64,000 nt of DNA from Paracoccus tegillarcae (GCF_002847305.1 NZ_CP025408.1:1286001-1350000); one strand, 5' to 3'; shown: positions 51,301 through 59,939, counted from the first letter of the stretch. Notes: a model not told the origin generated them from the sequence alone. Made by a program: numbers and translations.

Positions 51301-51822
51301 TCAGCGCCCATCGACCTCTGGCGTCGCCGCTGGCCCGCCTTCCAGATCGGCGATCAGCGCCTTCATCTCCGCGATTTCCAGAGTCTGCGCCTCGATGATG
51401 CTGTCCGCCAGCGCCCGGACGCGAGGATCCGAGATATCCGCACGGGTGGATGTCAGGATCGCAATGGAATGATGCGGAATCATCGCCTTCATCCAGGCGG
51501 TATCATCGACTGTTGCCTGACTGCGGACCAGAAACAGGCCAAGTGCAAATGCCAGAATCGAAACGCCCGCGACGATCAAATTGGCACGCGGACTGCGATA
51601 CATCCCCAGCATGAAGGCCAACATGATCAGCGCCATGGCGCCGCCCATATACAGAGCCATCCACATCCGGGTCTGGCTGAAAAAGACGTGATCGATCGCC
51701 CAGGTGTTCAGATACATCAACCCGAACATGATGAACGTCGAGGTGACGATCATCGCGGCAAATCGGACATAGCTTCCGCCACGCATGTTTCCGTGGCTAT
51801 CGTGGTGATCAGAATGATCCAT
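51301..51822 (-). CDS. DUF305 membrane protein
   Basis: A 173-residue protein. The His-rich N-terminus ('MDHSDHHDSHGNMRG') is followed by three hydrophobic helices, and the C-terminal DUF305 part has 'AWMKAMIPHHSIAILTSTRA', with the family's His-His motif. DUF305 proteins bind metal and associate with copper resistance. It is followed downstream on the same strand by the L,D-transpeptidase gene and preceded by DsbA. Confidence 0.83.
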   Translation of the reverse strand: MDHSDHHDSHGNMRGGSYVRFAAMIVTSTFIMFGLMYLNTWAIDHVFFSQTRMWMALYMGGAMALIMLAFMLGMYRSPRANLIVAGVSILAFALGLFLVRSQATVDDTAWMKAMIPHHSIAILTSTRADISDPRVRALADSIIEAQTLEIAEMKALIADLEGGPAATPEVDGR

Positions 51823-51846
51823 GACATTCTCCTTTCGTGAAATCTG

Positions 51847-52461
51847 TCAGTTGCGGCGCGAGGCCGCGATCAGTTCGGCCAGTTCCGTTGATGAAATGGC
51901 GCCAAAGCGCGAATCCGATCCGGCGATGAAGGTGGGCGTGCCGACAAGCGCCATCGCTTCGGCCAGCGCATTGGACTGCTGGATATGTTGGGCAATCTCC
52001 GGGCCGTCCATATCGCGCTGCAACTGCTGGGTGTCCAACCCGATGAATCGCGCAACACGCAGGACGCTGGCCCTTTCGGCCCGGGGTTTCTGACTCAACA
52101 GGGCGCGATGAAAGTCGGCGTAGCGGCCCTGCTTGCGTGACGCCAGCGCCGCGCGGGCCGCGAAAACCGAACCCTCGCCAAAAACCGGCCATTCCCGCAT
52201 CACCATTCGCAAGCCGGAATCGGCTCCTAACACAGCATCCACCACCGGCATCATCGCGCGGCAGAATTGGCAGTTGTAATCGAAGAACTCGATCAGTGTC
52301 GCATTGCCCTCAGGATTGCCAAAGATCGGCGCATTCGCGTCATGTTCAAGCTGCCTGCGGAATTCGGGTGGCAGCGAATGCCCGGCCCACGAAAGGCGCG
52401 GTGCGATGGCCATCGCCGGGACGGTAAGGGCCAAGGTCAGGATCATGCGTCGCTGAAACAT
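51847..52461 (-). CDS. DsbA-family thiol:disulfide oxidoreductase
   Basis: A 204-residue exported protein with a cleavable signal. The thioredoxin-fold active site is 'YNCQFCRAMMP' (CxxC) with the cis-Pro loop in 'VGTPTFIAGS'. It likely oxidises or isomerises thiols in periplasmic proteins, as for maturation of the multicopper oxidase that precedes it on this strand. The gap to that gene is 12 bases. Confidence 0.9.
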   Translation of the reverse strand: MFQRRMILTLALTVPAMAIAPRLSWAGHSLPPEFRRQLEHDANAPIFGNPEGNATLIEFFDYNCQFCRAMMPVVDAVLGADSGLRMVMREWPVFGEGSVFAARAALASRKQGRYADFHRALLSQKPRAERASVLRVARFIGLDTQQLQRDMDGPEIAQHIQQSNALAEAMALVGTPTFIAGSDSRFGAISSTELAELIAASRRN

Positions 52462-52473
52462 GGTGCTCCCCTC

Positions 52474-53976
52474 TCACCCCGAGACCGCGAACGTCGTCAT
52501 CATGCCGCTGGCAAGATGCGGCATATGGTGACAATGCAGCATCCATTCCGCCGCCTCGCCCGCATCCAGCGCCACCGTGACCATGACCATTGACATGGGC
52601 GGCACATAGACCGTGTCGCGCAAAGCACCGGCGAACCGCTTGCCATTGAGGGCGACGACCTGAAAATGATGGCCGTGCAGATGCATCGGATGGCCCATCA
52701 TCGACATGTTGTGAAACATGATCTCGACCCGCTGACCCGATTTGGCCGCAACCGGAATTCGGTCCTCGAACACACGGTCATTGATGGTCCAGCGATAGGG
52801 CTGCATCTGCCCGCCCAGCATCACCATGGGTGAGGCATCCGCAGCACGTTCCGTCAGCGGAGCAACGGCCCGCAAGGCGGCTTCCTGCGCAAGGTCGATA
52901 TCGAATGCAGGTGCCGCATCGTCGGCCATTCCGAGAATGACCGGCACGTTGGCGCCAGAAGTGGCAAGGATAAGGCCGGTGCGCTCATGCGCGCCTTCAC
53001 GCAGAGCAAGGATCGGCCAGGCGCCGCCTCCGGCGGGCAGGTCAAGTTCGATATCCAGGCGCTGACCCATGGCCAGACCGAAGCGTGTTCCCGGCAAGGG
53101 CTGCACCGGCTGGCCATCCACCGCGACAAGCCGGCCTGGAACCTCGCCGCTGTCGATCCAGAACACCGTGGCAGCAGCCCCATTGATGACCCGCAAAAGG
53201 ATGCGGCCACCCTTTTCCACCTGCACGACCTCGGGGTCGCCCAGGGTGCGGTCATTCGCCAGATAAGCGTCGAAATCGAAATCGTTGAGGTCCATCTGCA
53301 TCCCGGCCATACCGGACATGGACATGCCGCCCATTTCCGACATCCCGTTCATGGCCATACCATCGCCCATGTCATGACCGGCATGAGGATCGGCTGGTTG
53401 CGACATTTCGGCTTCGGCGGCCTCGTCATGCCCCTTTCCCGAGCGAATTTCGTCCAGCACCTCTTCCGGCGAGCGGAATGAAAAGTCATGCAGGAACATG
53501 GTGACCTCTTGCCGATCAGCTCGCCGATCCCCGGGGCGGCGGACGATCAGGGGTGCGGCCAGTAACTGCATCTCCTGAATGGGCACATGGCTGTGCATCC
53601 AGTGCGTGCCTGCTGCTGCCTCAAAATCATAGGCACGCGTCTCTCCTGGCTGCAGCAGCGGCATCGGCATATCGGGAACGCCGTCCTGCGCGTTCGGCGG
53701 GATCTGTCCATGCCAATGAATGATCGTCGGCTCGGTCAGATCGTTGGTCAGGTCCAGCAGGAAACGCTGGCCGGGGTCCAGAATCAGCCCGGGCGTTCCG
53801 TTGCCGTTGATCAGCCCGAAAACAGTGGCGGCGCGGCCATCGATGTCAAGCGTGCGCGTCGTTGCCTGCAATGCCAGCGCGGCTGGCTGCGCAAAGCCCG
53901 CGCGCGGGATGACAAAAGCTGCGGCCATGGCAGCGGATGCGGTCAGAAAGCCGCGGCGATTCAGTGTGCAAGTCAT
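52474..53976 (-). CDS. Multicopper oxidase (CopA/CueO type)
   Basis: A 500-residue Tat-exported oxidase (twin-arginine 'NRRGFLTASAAMAAAF'). Copper ligands appear in 'IIHWHGQIPP', 'HWMHSHVPIQ', 'HPMHLHGHHFQ' and 'WMLHCHHMPHLASGMMTT', all four motif groups. A Met-rich loop ('MAMNGMSEMGGMSMSGMAGM') near residue 225 is typical of cuprous oxidases. It oxidises Cu(I) in the periplasm to protect the cell. It is the first gene of the downstream DsbA/DUF305 run. Confidence 0.93.
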   Translation of the reverse strand: MTCTLNRRGFLTASAAMAAAFVIPRAGFAQPAALALQATTRTLDIDGRAATVFGLINGNGTPGLILDPGQRFLLDLTNDLTEPTIIHWHGQIPPNAQDGVPDMPMPLLQPGETRAYDFEAAAGTHWMHSHVPIQEMQLLAAPLIVRRPGDRRADRQEVTMFLHDFSFRSPEEVLDEIRSGKGHDEAAEAEMSQPADPHAGHDMGDGMAMNGMSEMGGMSMSGMAGMQMDLNDFDFDAYLANDRTLGDPEVVQVEKGGRILLRVINGAAATVFWIDSGEVPGRLVAVDGQPVQPLPGTRFGLAMGQRLDIELDLPAGGGAWPILALREGAHERTGLILATSGANVPVILGMADDAAPAFDIDLAQEAALRAVAPLTERAADASPMVMLGGQMQPYRWTINDRVFEDRIPVAAKSGQRVEIMFHNMSMMGHPMHLHGHHFQVVALNGKRFAGALRDTVYVPPMSMVMVTVALDAGEAAEWMLHCHHMPHLASGMMTTFAVSG

Positions 53977-54045
53977 ATGAATAATCCATCAGATCCCGTA
54001 GGGCGAACCATGTTCGGCACCTTGAAAGGTGCGGCAAGCAAGTGT

Positions 54046-54396
54046 TCAGATGGATTTCGGAGGGCGGTATCCGGGGCCGACCAGACGGCCCTCACGTGTC
54101 ACTGCTATAGAGCGCCATTTCAGCGAATGCTCGGTCTCAACAGGCGCAAGTTGTGCGGCAGCAAGCCAGGGCGTAGGTGTGCCGACACATACAATCGCAC
54201 AGGCATCGGTCATATCGTGCCGAGAAGGCTCTCCTGAATAACCGTGCTCATGCCCGGTTGTATCGCCGGGATGGCTGATCGAAGCGACAACGTGATCGGT
54301 CGGCAGTCCGGCTGGGCCAGCACTTTGCCCATGCTCCGTCGCGCCCGCCAACACGAGCAGAACAACAAGCAGAAAACATATCGCGCGGCACATCAT
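54046..54396 (-). CDS. Small secreted protein of copper cluster
   Basis: A 116-residue protein with a signal helix ('AICFLLVVLLVLAGAT'), His residues ('HPGDTTGHEHGYS') and two Cys in 'DACAIVCVGTP'. It resembles small periplasmic proteins that precede multicopper oxidase genes. Function is unknown. It points toward the oxidase gene, 69 bases away. Confidence 0.55.
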   Translation of the reverse strand: MMCRAICFLLVVLLVLAGATEHGQSAGPAGLPTDHVVASISHPGDTTGHEHGYSGEPSRHDMTDACAIVCVGTPTPWLAAAQLAPVETEHSLKWRSIAVTREGRLVGPGYRPPKSI

Positions 54397-54537
54397 GTGG
54401 TTGAGTTGGAACCTATGAAACTAGCTTGACAATAAGCAGGACAGGCTTTCGTTGCAATTCACGGAGTAGTCAACAGAGGGTGTAGGTTTTTCCCTTCTGA
54501 GCCATTGACCGGCAGCCCTCCCCCTAGGTTCTGCCAC

Positions 54538-54559
54538 CTTCCGCCTCCCTGCCGGTCTG
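54538..54559 (+). repeat. Dispersed 22-bp repeat, copy 2
   Basis: Identical to 10789-10810 and, over 18 bases, to 56910-56927. It lies about 90 bases ahead of the integrase start, where an attachment or regulatory site could be. It is also followed by the same kind of GATGCAAGA(A/T)GGAGG leader that precedes the AlpA-like gene. Confidence 0.65.
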
Positions 54560-54630
54560 TCTGGTGATGTATGACTTGCCAAGCGCGCGAGGCTGAGCCT
54601 CATGTGGGATGCAAGAAGGAGGCGCTGGGC

Positions 54631-55902
54631 ATGGTGAAGCGATTGAGGTTAAACGAAAAATCGGTGCGGGAGGCGGCACCGGAACCGGGCCGGGACTATC
54701 AGATTTTCGACAGCGAGGTGCGGGGGTTTGCCATCTGCATTTACCGTTCGGGCAACCGGGCCTTCACGCTGGATTACCGCCATGCCGGGCGGCAGCGGCG
54801 GATGACGCTGGGGCGCTGGCCGGAATGGTCGACAGCAGCGGCGCGGGAACGGGCGAAGGAGCTGCGCCGCGATATCGATGCCGGGGGCGATCCGCTGGGC
54901 GCCAAGGAAGACGGGCGGGACGCGCCCCGGTTCAGGGATCTGGTCGAGCGTTATACCGAGGTGCATCTGCCCAACCTCGCCAGGACGAATGCCTCGGATC
55001 AGCGATCCATGCTGACCAAGCTGGTCGGGCCGGACTGGAACAACCGGCTTGTCACCGAGATCACGCCCTATGATGTGGAAAAGCTGCTGAACCGCATCGC
55101 AGAGGGTCGCGCCCGCCCGCATAAGGCAAAGCCCAACAATCGGGCCCGAAAGCTGCAGGGGTCCAAACCGACGCCGGTGCGCGCCAACCGCGTCGGCGAG
55201 GTGCTCCGAAAAATGTTCACCTATGCGCAAGGATGGGGCTGGCGGGATGACAACCCGGCCTCGGGCTTCCGCCGCCGCATCGAGAACCCGCGCGAGCGGT
55301 TTCTGTCGCAGGACGAAATCCGGAAGCTTGCTACCGCGCTGGACGCGGCCGAGGATCGGCGCGCGGCGGATATCATCCGGCTCTGCATGCTGACCGGCGC
55401 GCGGGTCGGCGAGGTCCGGCAGGCGCGGTTCGAGCATTTCAACCTTGAACATCTGAGCTGGTCAAAGCCCGCCAGCATGACCAAGCAGCGTAGGATTCAC
55501 CGGCTGCCGATTTCGGACGAAGCAGCGGCCATCGTGCGGCAGCGCCAGCTTCTGGTCCCGCGCGGCTGCTCATACCTGTTTCCGGGCGATGTGCCCGGCC
55601 AGCCTGTGAAGGAAATCCGCCGCTTCTGGCATCAGATCCAGAAGCAGGTGAACATTCCCGATGTCCGCATTCACGACTTGCGCCACACCTTTGCCTCGCT
55701 GCTGGTCAGCGGTGGCGCGTCGCTGGAAATGATCGGAAAGCTCTTGGGTCACAGCCAGACGCAGACCACGGCGCGCTATGCCCATTTGATGGATTCACCC
55801 CTGCGTGCTGGCGTCGATGCCGTGGCCAGCGCCTTCCGGCCGAAGCCGGTGCTGGTGCATGATCCCGGGGCGCAAGATGATCAGGCGCGCAAAAGCGCCT
55901 GA
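54631..55902 (+). CDS. int: Tyrosine recombinase (phage/island integrase)
   Basis: A 423-residue integrase. The N-terminal arm-binding domain has 'RDYQIFDSEVRGFAICIYRS' and 'RQRRMTLGRWPEWSTAAARE'. The catalytic domain has Arg in 'MLTGARVGEVRQARFEHF', 'IHDLRHTFASLLVSGGASLE' (His-x-x-Arg) and 'LLGHSQTQTTARYAHL' with the Tyr nucleophile. ATG 54631 is chosen because AAGGAGG lies just ahead; the longer reading from 54571 is less likely. It leads the right-hand island and should integrate and excise it. Confidence 0.93.
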   Translation: MVKRLRLNEKSVREAAPEPGRDYQIFDSEVRGFAICIYRSGNRAFTLDYRHAGRQRRMTLGRWPEWSTAAARERAKELRRDIDAGGDPLGAKEDGRDAPRFRDLVERYTEVHLPNLARTNASDQRSMLTKLVGPDWNNRLVTEITPYDVEKLLNRIAEGRARPHKAKPNNRARKLQGSKPTPVRANRVGEVLRKMFTYAQGWGWRDDNPASGFRRRIENPRERFLSQDEIRKLATALDAAEDRRAADIIRLCMLTGARVGEVRQARFEHFNLEHLSWSKPASMTKQRRIHRLPISDEAAAIVRQRQLLVPRGCSYLFPGDVPGQPVKEIRRFWHQIQKQVNIPDVRIHDLRHTFASLLVSGGASLEMIGKLLGHSQTQTTARYAHLMDSPLRAGVDAVASAFRPKPVLVHDPGAQDDQARKSA

Positions 55903-55929
55903 CCAAACGTCGGCCTCTCGCAACGGGCG

Positions 55930-56526
55930 CTATGGGGTTTCCCGCAGCGCCCGCCAGATCGGGGTCAGTCGCCTGCGGATCGTGCTTTCATCAGGTATCT
56001 CGCGACCCGGAGAGGTCTTTGCGAACCAGTCCTGAACTTCCGCAACCCATTCACCCTGCGTTGCAGGCAGGCCATCCTCGTGCAGACGGACCATCTGCGA
56101 GATATAAAGACCTTCCCAGTCATAGCGGGATGGCGCACCGCCCGGATCTGCCGCACGCTTGGCGAGACCGTGGGCAATCTCGAACTCGTAAACCTCACTC
56201 GCGAGGATCAGCAGGTCGGAGGGTTCGACGGTGATGTGATTTTCGGGATCCGCGATCATCACCCAGTCCTTCTGGCCAATTGGTCGAACCCGCCGGATCA
56301 CGCGGCGTTGCGGCCCGCTGGCCCAGCGCCGGAACATGCTGAGGATATCGACCACGGGCACCACGACCAGCCCTGACAGAATCGTCCCGTTCTGCTGGAT
56401 CGGCTCGATCGCCATGACGACCTCGGGCTTTCCGTTGATGGCCCAACCCGCCAGATCGTCGAGGCTGCAATCCCATCTGATCGCAACTTCCTGAACCGTG
56501 AAAAACGTGCGTTGCGGCAATCCCAT
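55930..56526 (-). CDS. Uncharacterised island protein with N-terminal helix-turn-helix-like start
   Basis: A 198-residue soluble protein I do not recognise. The first ~30 residues ('TFFTVQEVAIRWDCSLDDLA') look like a helix-turn-helix of the excisionase type. Later parts are mixed with 'EPSDLLILASEVYEFEIAH' and a C-terminal 'IPDESTIRRRLTPIWRALRE'. It is convergent with the integrase gene. ATG 56526 has GGAGAA upstream; the open frame continues further but without coding character. Confidence 0.6.
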   Translation of the reverse strand: MGLPQRTFFTVQEVAIRWDCSLDDLAGWAINGKPEVVMAIEPIQQNGTILSGLVVVPVVDILSMFRRWASGPQRRVIRRVRPIGQKDWVMIADPENHITVEPSDLLILASEVYEFEIAHGLAKRAADPGGAPSRYDWEGLYISQMVRLHEDGLPATQGEWVAEVQDWFAKTSPGREIPDESTIRRRLTPIWRALRETP

Positions 56527-56781
56527 TTTGTTTCTTCTCCCTGCTCGTAGGCGCTGGGCTGCCCTTCTTTCGGCCCCAAAGCACCTTGCCTCAATCCTCT
56601 CGCGCGCAGACACAGCTTTCCCGATCACGGGCCTTGCAAAGGCTCGCGTCGCTCGACCGCATCCGGCGTGATTGGCCGACTTCTTCACCACCAGAACGAG
56701 ACTTGTCCAGACGATTTCACTGGGGACAACCGACTCTTTGTTCTTGACATGTTCCAGCCCCAACAAAGGCTGAATCTGACA

Positions 56782-56817
56782 CCGGCGACCGGCAGAACCG
56801 GTTCTGCCGGTCGCCGG
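56782..56817. repeat. 36-bp perfect palindrome
   Basis: The left arm CCGGCGACCGGCAGAACC is followed at once by its reverse complement, with no loop, so the dyad centre is AACC-GGTT. As RNA it could form a hairpin next to the TTTT of 56820-56824, but a loop-free palindrome more often binds a dimer or is a recombination site. It lies between divergent genes of the island. Confidence 0.75.
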
Positions 56818-56909
56818 ATTTTGCCTCTTGACAGCCTGTTTCGCAGTGCATGCGCGTCGCCAAACCCAGCAAAACATGGGGTGGCATAACCTCCGGGAGG
56901 TTACGCCAC

Positions 56910-56927
56910 CTTCCGCCTCCCTGCCGG
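56910..56927 (+). repeat. Dispersed repeat, copy 3 (18 bp)
   Basis: CTTCCGCCTCCCTGCCGG recurs here, 88 bases before the AlpA-like gene, as it does before the integrase gene. Both downstream leaders end in a GATGCAAGA-GGAGG block, so the two genes may share a regulatory element. Confidence 0.6.
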
Positions 56928-56997
56928 GCCTTTTTATGTGATTGTTCTTCTCCCCGTCAGCGGCCCGGTCCGGGCGATGCAAGATGGAGGCAAGAGC

Positions 56998-57258
56998 ATG
57001 ACACAACCCATGAGTGCGGAACCGACGGTTGAACCGCGCCTGCTGCGCGGCTGGATCAGCCGCTACGATCTGGCGCAGGAGCTTGGCCTCACGGTCGATA
57101 CGCTGGGGCGCTGGGAGCGGCGGCGGAAGGGTCCGGCCTGTGTCCGCGCCGGTCGCAAGATTTTCTATCGGATGAGCGTGGTGCAGGACTGGTTGCAGTC
57201 GCAGGAAATGCCGCGGGTCACCGACGCGAAACCCGGCAAGGCGCGGGGGCGGAAATGA
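56998..57258 (+). CDS. AlpA-like excisionase/regulator
   Basis: An 86-residue protein with an AlpA/MerR-like winged helix: 'SRYDLAQELGLTVDTLGRWE' and 'GRKIFYRMSVVQDWLQSQ'. These proteins serve as excisionases or activators of integrase genes. ATG 56998 follows GATGGAGG. It opens a run of five genes joined by ATGA-type overlaps. Confidence 0.85.
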   Translation: MTQPMSAEPTVEPRLLRGWISRYDLAQELGLTVDTLGRWERRRKGPACVRAGRKIFYRMSVVQDWLQSQEMPRVTDAKPGKARGRK

Positions 57259-57524
57259 ACGCTATGTCCCAGATTCCCGATGCCGCTATCGATCATAGCT
57301 CTACGACCGATACTGCCTGCCCGCCGGACTGGCCCGCCCAGCGCCTCTCTGAGGCCCGGGGCATTGTCGCCGATTTCGTCCATCACCCGGACAGCCTGAT
57401 CATCCTGGCCTGCCGCGCCATCGCCGCGCACAGCCCTGAAGATCAGGAACGCCGCGAGGCCTTGGCCCTTGCCGGTCTGCTGATCGCCGTATCGAACCGC
57501 AAAGCGAAAGATGGTGACGCATGA
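57255..57524 (+). CDS. Uncharacterised small island protein
   Basis: An 89-residue soluble protein; 'SLIILACRAIAAHSPEDQER' and 'REALALAGLLIAVSNRKAKD' are the only helices. It overlaps the AlpA-like gene and the VRR-NUC gene by ATGA. Function unknown. Confidence 0.6.
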   Translation: MNAMSQIPDAAIDHSSTTDTACPPDWPAQRLSEARGIVADFVHHPDSLIILACRAIAAHSPEDQERREALALAGLLIAVSNRKAKDGDA

Positions 57525-57919
57525 CCCGTCGAACACCCGAGGCCGATATCCAGCGCGCCATTGTCCACACATTGCGGATCGTCCTGCCCCGCGATGCCAT
57601 CATCCACCATTCCGCCAATGAGGTCGGGTCGGGTGGCAAGGCCGCACGGCAGCGCCAGGCGATCCTGACTGGCATGGGCGTGTTTCCGGGCTTTGCCGAT
57701 CTGGTCGTCCTGACTGGCGGGCAGGTGTTGTTTCTGGAGGTCAAAAGCCCGTCCGGCCGCCTCAGTCCGGCCCAGAGAGCGTTCCGCGACATGGTGAAGG
57801 CCCAAGGGTTCGGCTGGGCGCTGGTCCGCTCCGTCGAGGACGCGCTGGGCGCGCTCGCCGATCACGGCATCACGACGCGCGCCCAAGCGCTAAACCCGCG
57901 ACGGAGGGCCTGCGCATGA
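57521..57919 (+). CDS. VRR-NUC domain nuclease
   Basis: A 132-residue nuclease of the VRR-NUC type: 'RTPEADIQRAIVHTLRIVLP' holds the first acidic residue, 'MGVFPGFADLVVL' the Asp, and 'QVLFLEVKSPSGRLSPAQRA' the Glu-x-Lys of the PD-(D/E)XK core. Phages use such proteins for DNA repair or junction cutting. It sits within the ATGA-linked operon. Confidence 0.85.
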   Translation: MTRRTPEADIQRAIVHTLRIVLPRDAIIHHSANEVGSGGKAARQRQAILTGMGVFPGFADLVVLTGGQVLFLEVKSPSGRLSPAQRAFRDMVKAQGFGWALVRSVEDALGALADHGITTRAQALNPRRRACA

Positions 57920-58881
57920 GCCACTACGCGACCAACTGGGCCATCCTCCAGCGTGGGCTGAAGCCCGCCACCAAGATCGTGCTCTGGCATCTCTGCGACC
58001 GCCACAACCCCGACTTCGGCTGTTTCCCGACGCAAGTGCGATTGGCGGCCGATTGCGAGATGTCGGTGTCATCCCTGAACGACCATCTCCGGGCGCTGGA
58101 AGAAGCGCGGCTGATCCACCGGGTTCGCTGTCACGATCCGCAGACGCATCGACGCCAGGCGACGCGCTACATCCTCGGCTTCGAAGATCGGTTTCCAGAT
58201 CCGTCGGACGAAGAAGACGATTGCGCTTCCGAGCCCGACGATGGCGATGACAGCGACGATCCATGTCCGGATTCCGGAGATGGAGCCATCTCCGAAAAAT
58301 CGCCAAAGCCATCTCCGAATTTGGCCGGTTTCCATCTCCGAAATTCGGAGACTAACCCTGTAAGAGAACCATTAAGGGAACCAGTAAAGGAGGAGGAGGG
58401 CGCGCGAGCGCGCGATGATCGATTTGAAGAGTTTTTCGGCACGCTGCTCGACGCCCTCGGTTTCGACACCGATGCGGGGCTTCCAGGCTGGTGGCAGGGC
58501 TGGCCGCCCAGAGAACACGTTCGCCGCTGGATCACCGATCTCGGCCTGACAGAAGACAGGATCGTCGCCGTGGCGCGGGACAGCCGCAGCACCCATCCCA
58601 ATCCGCCGGACGGACCGAGGGCGCTGGACAGGGCGATGGAACGGGCGGCAAATGCCACCAGCAATCCGAAGCTCAGTACCGACGACAAGCGCCGCAAGCG
58701 CGGCGGCAAGCCGGCCGACACGCCCCGCGCCAGCATGGACGAGATCGCGGGTTTTTACGCCGGGCTGGTGAACGGGGACGGCTACCTGCCCTCCAACGCC
58801 ATCTCGAACACTGTGCGCAATGCCATGCTCGAGAGGAAGCTGGTGACGGCCGAGCGGCTGAGAGCGCGGGGTGTGGCATGA
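57916..58881 (+). CDS. Helix-turn-helix protein, possibly replication or regulation
   Basis: A 321-residue protein. The N-terminus is a winged helix ('ATKIVLWHLCDRHNPDFGCF', 'AADCEMSVSSLNDHLRALEE'), followed by an acidic low-complexity region and a C-terminal domain with 'GWPPREHVRRWITDLGLTED' and 'YAGLVNGDGYLPSNAISNTV'. Such proteins occur in phage replication blocks as primosome-like or regulatory factors. It overlaps its neighbours by ATGA. Confidence 0.7.
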   Translation: MSHYATNWAILQRGLKPATKIVLWHLCDRHNPDFGCFPTQVRLAADCEMSVSSLNDHLRALEEARLIHRVRCHDPQTHRRQATRYILGFEDRFPDPSDEEDDCASEPDDGDDSDDPCPDSGDGAISEKSPKPSPNLAGFHLRNSETNPVREPLREPVKEEEGARARDDRFEEFFGTLLDALGFDTDAGLPGWWQGWPPREHVRRWITDLGLTEDRIVAVARDSRSTHPNPPDGPRALDRAMERAANATSNPKLSTDDKRRKRGGKPADTPRASMDEIAGFYAGLVNGDGYLPSNAISNTVRNAMLERKLVTAERLRARGVA

Positions 58882-59579
58882 GCATCCATTCCCGCTTCCC
58901 GAACCGCAGTTCCACCCGCACCCGCGCCAAATGCGCACTGGGTGTCCAGCAGGTGCTGGAGTGGGCCTTTCGCACCGAGAAGGCCCGTCTGGAACTGCCC
59001 GAGCCGCCCGACCCCGAACGCGGAGACCGTCCCGGCTTCGGCCTCGAATATGTGCTGATGCAGCGCGCCGCGCTGGGCTGCCGCATCGATGGCGGGCGGT
59101 ACAAACCGGACAGTTCGACGCACGCGGATGCCGAGGTGATCGCCGCCTGTGTCGCCGGCCTGCCGACGTCGCTGGGCGGGCTGCGCATGGCGATCCGCAT
59201 CGCCGAACTGGCCCGGGCCGGGCTGACACCGGACTGGATGCCCGGCGCCATGCCGCGCTGCGTGCCCGTCGAGACCAAGCGCAACCAGCATGGCGAACGC
59301 TCGATCACCATCGCCGTCGGCACGACCCGCGTGCTGTCGCGCGGCAAATGGCGCACGGTGGAACTGCGCGCCTGCCCGGTCACCTTCTCGCCGCATCCGG
59401 ACCAAATCGCCGCGGCACATCGCCACTACGCGCAATGGTGGCTGGCAATGGATTGGGTGCGGGGCGGGCTGCTGGCGGGCGGCATGCTGCGAAGCATCGA
59501 AGTGACCGATGCCATGCCGAAACGGACGCCGTGGCAGCAACGGTCAGTCCGCGAACAATTTGGCATCGAGGCCTGTTGA
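58878..59579 (+). CDS. Uncharacterised island protein
   Basis: A 233-residue basic protein. Features include 'RTRAKCALGVQQVLEWAFRT', 'AACVAGLPTSLGGLRMAIRI' and 'HPDQIAAAHRHYAQWWLAMD'. I do not recognise the family. It is last in the ATGA-linked set and is followed by a terminator-like hairpin. Confidence 0.55.
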   Translation: MSIHSRFPNRSSTRTRAKCALGVQQVLEWAFRTEKARLELPEPPDPERGDRPGFGLEYVLMQRAALGCRIDGGRYKPDSSTHADAEVIAACVAGLPTSLGGLRMAIRIAELARAGLTPDWMPGAMPRCVPVETKRNQHGERSITIAVGTTRVLSRGKWRTVELRACPVTFSPHPDQIAAAHRHYAQWWLAMDWVRGGLLAGGMLRSIEVTDAMPKRTPWQQRSVREQFGIEAC

Positions 59580-59620
59580 CAGAGCTGCCCCTCTTGACCG
59601 ATACATCAAACATCGAAGAC

Positions 59621-59653
59621 GAGCGCCCGGAGAACAGACCCTCTCGGGCGCTC
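59621..59653 (+). terminator. Probable terminator hairpin
   Basis: GAGCGCCCG (59621-59629) pairs with CGGGCGCTC (59645-59653), followed by TTCTGTT. The loop is 15 bases and the T-run is weak, so this is only a probable terminator of the AlpA-to-58878 operon. Confidence 0.5.
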
Positions 59654-59767
59654 TTCTGTTCCGGACCTCGCCACGGTCCTACCCCCCTGCCTCGGTTCCT
59701 CCCCGGCGTCCTTCGTATTCGGGGGGGCGCAGCGCGGAAGTTTGCCAGCGTCAGGCGATTTCACCGG

Positions 59768-59939
59768 GGAATCCAGGCGGAATCCACCTGAGCCAACCGG
59801 GCGTCGTTTCAAACAGTAAAACAAGGCCTTAAGCGCCGCCGCAGGGTGGATTCCTTCTGGATACCTAGGTGGATTCCAGAAGCCACCTGCGGGATCCACC
59901 GCGCGGAAGCCAGGCCACCGGAAGCCAGCGGAATCCACC
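59768..59939. repeat. Cluster of GGAATCCACC repeats
   Basis: Exact GGAATCCACC is at 59779-59788 and 59930-59939; its reverse complement GGTGGATTCC is at 59845-59854 and 59868-59877. Variants are GGAATCCA at 59768-59775 and GGGATCCACC at 59891-59900. This cluster lies between the hairpin and the ParB-methylase start, so operator, origin or methylation control are possible roles. Confidence 0.65.

Larger units (their letters stand above)
56527..56997. other. Gene-free stretch with palindrome and dispersed repeat
   Basis: Between the 55930 gene and the AlpA-like gene there is no supported gene. It contains a 36-bp perfect palindrome (56782-56817), copy 3 of the dispersed repeat (56910-56927) and the leader of the AlpA-like gene. 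The divergent arrangement suggests promoters for both sides. Confidence 0.6.
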
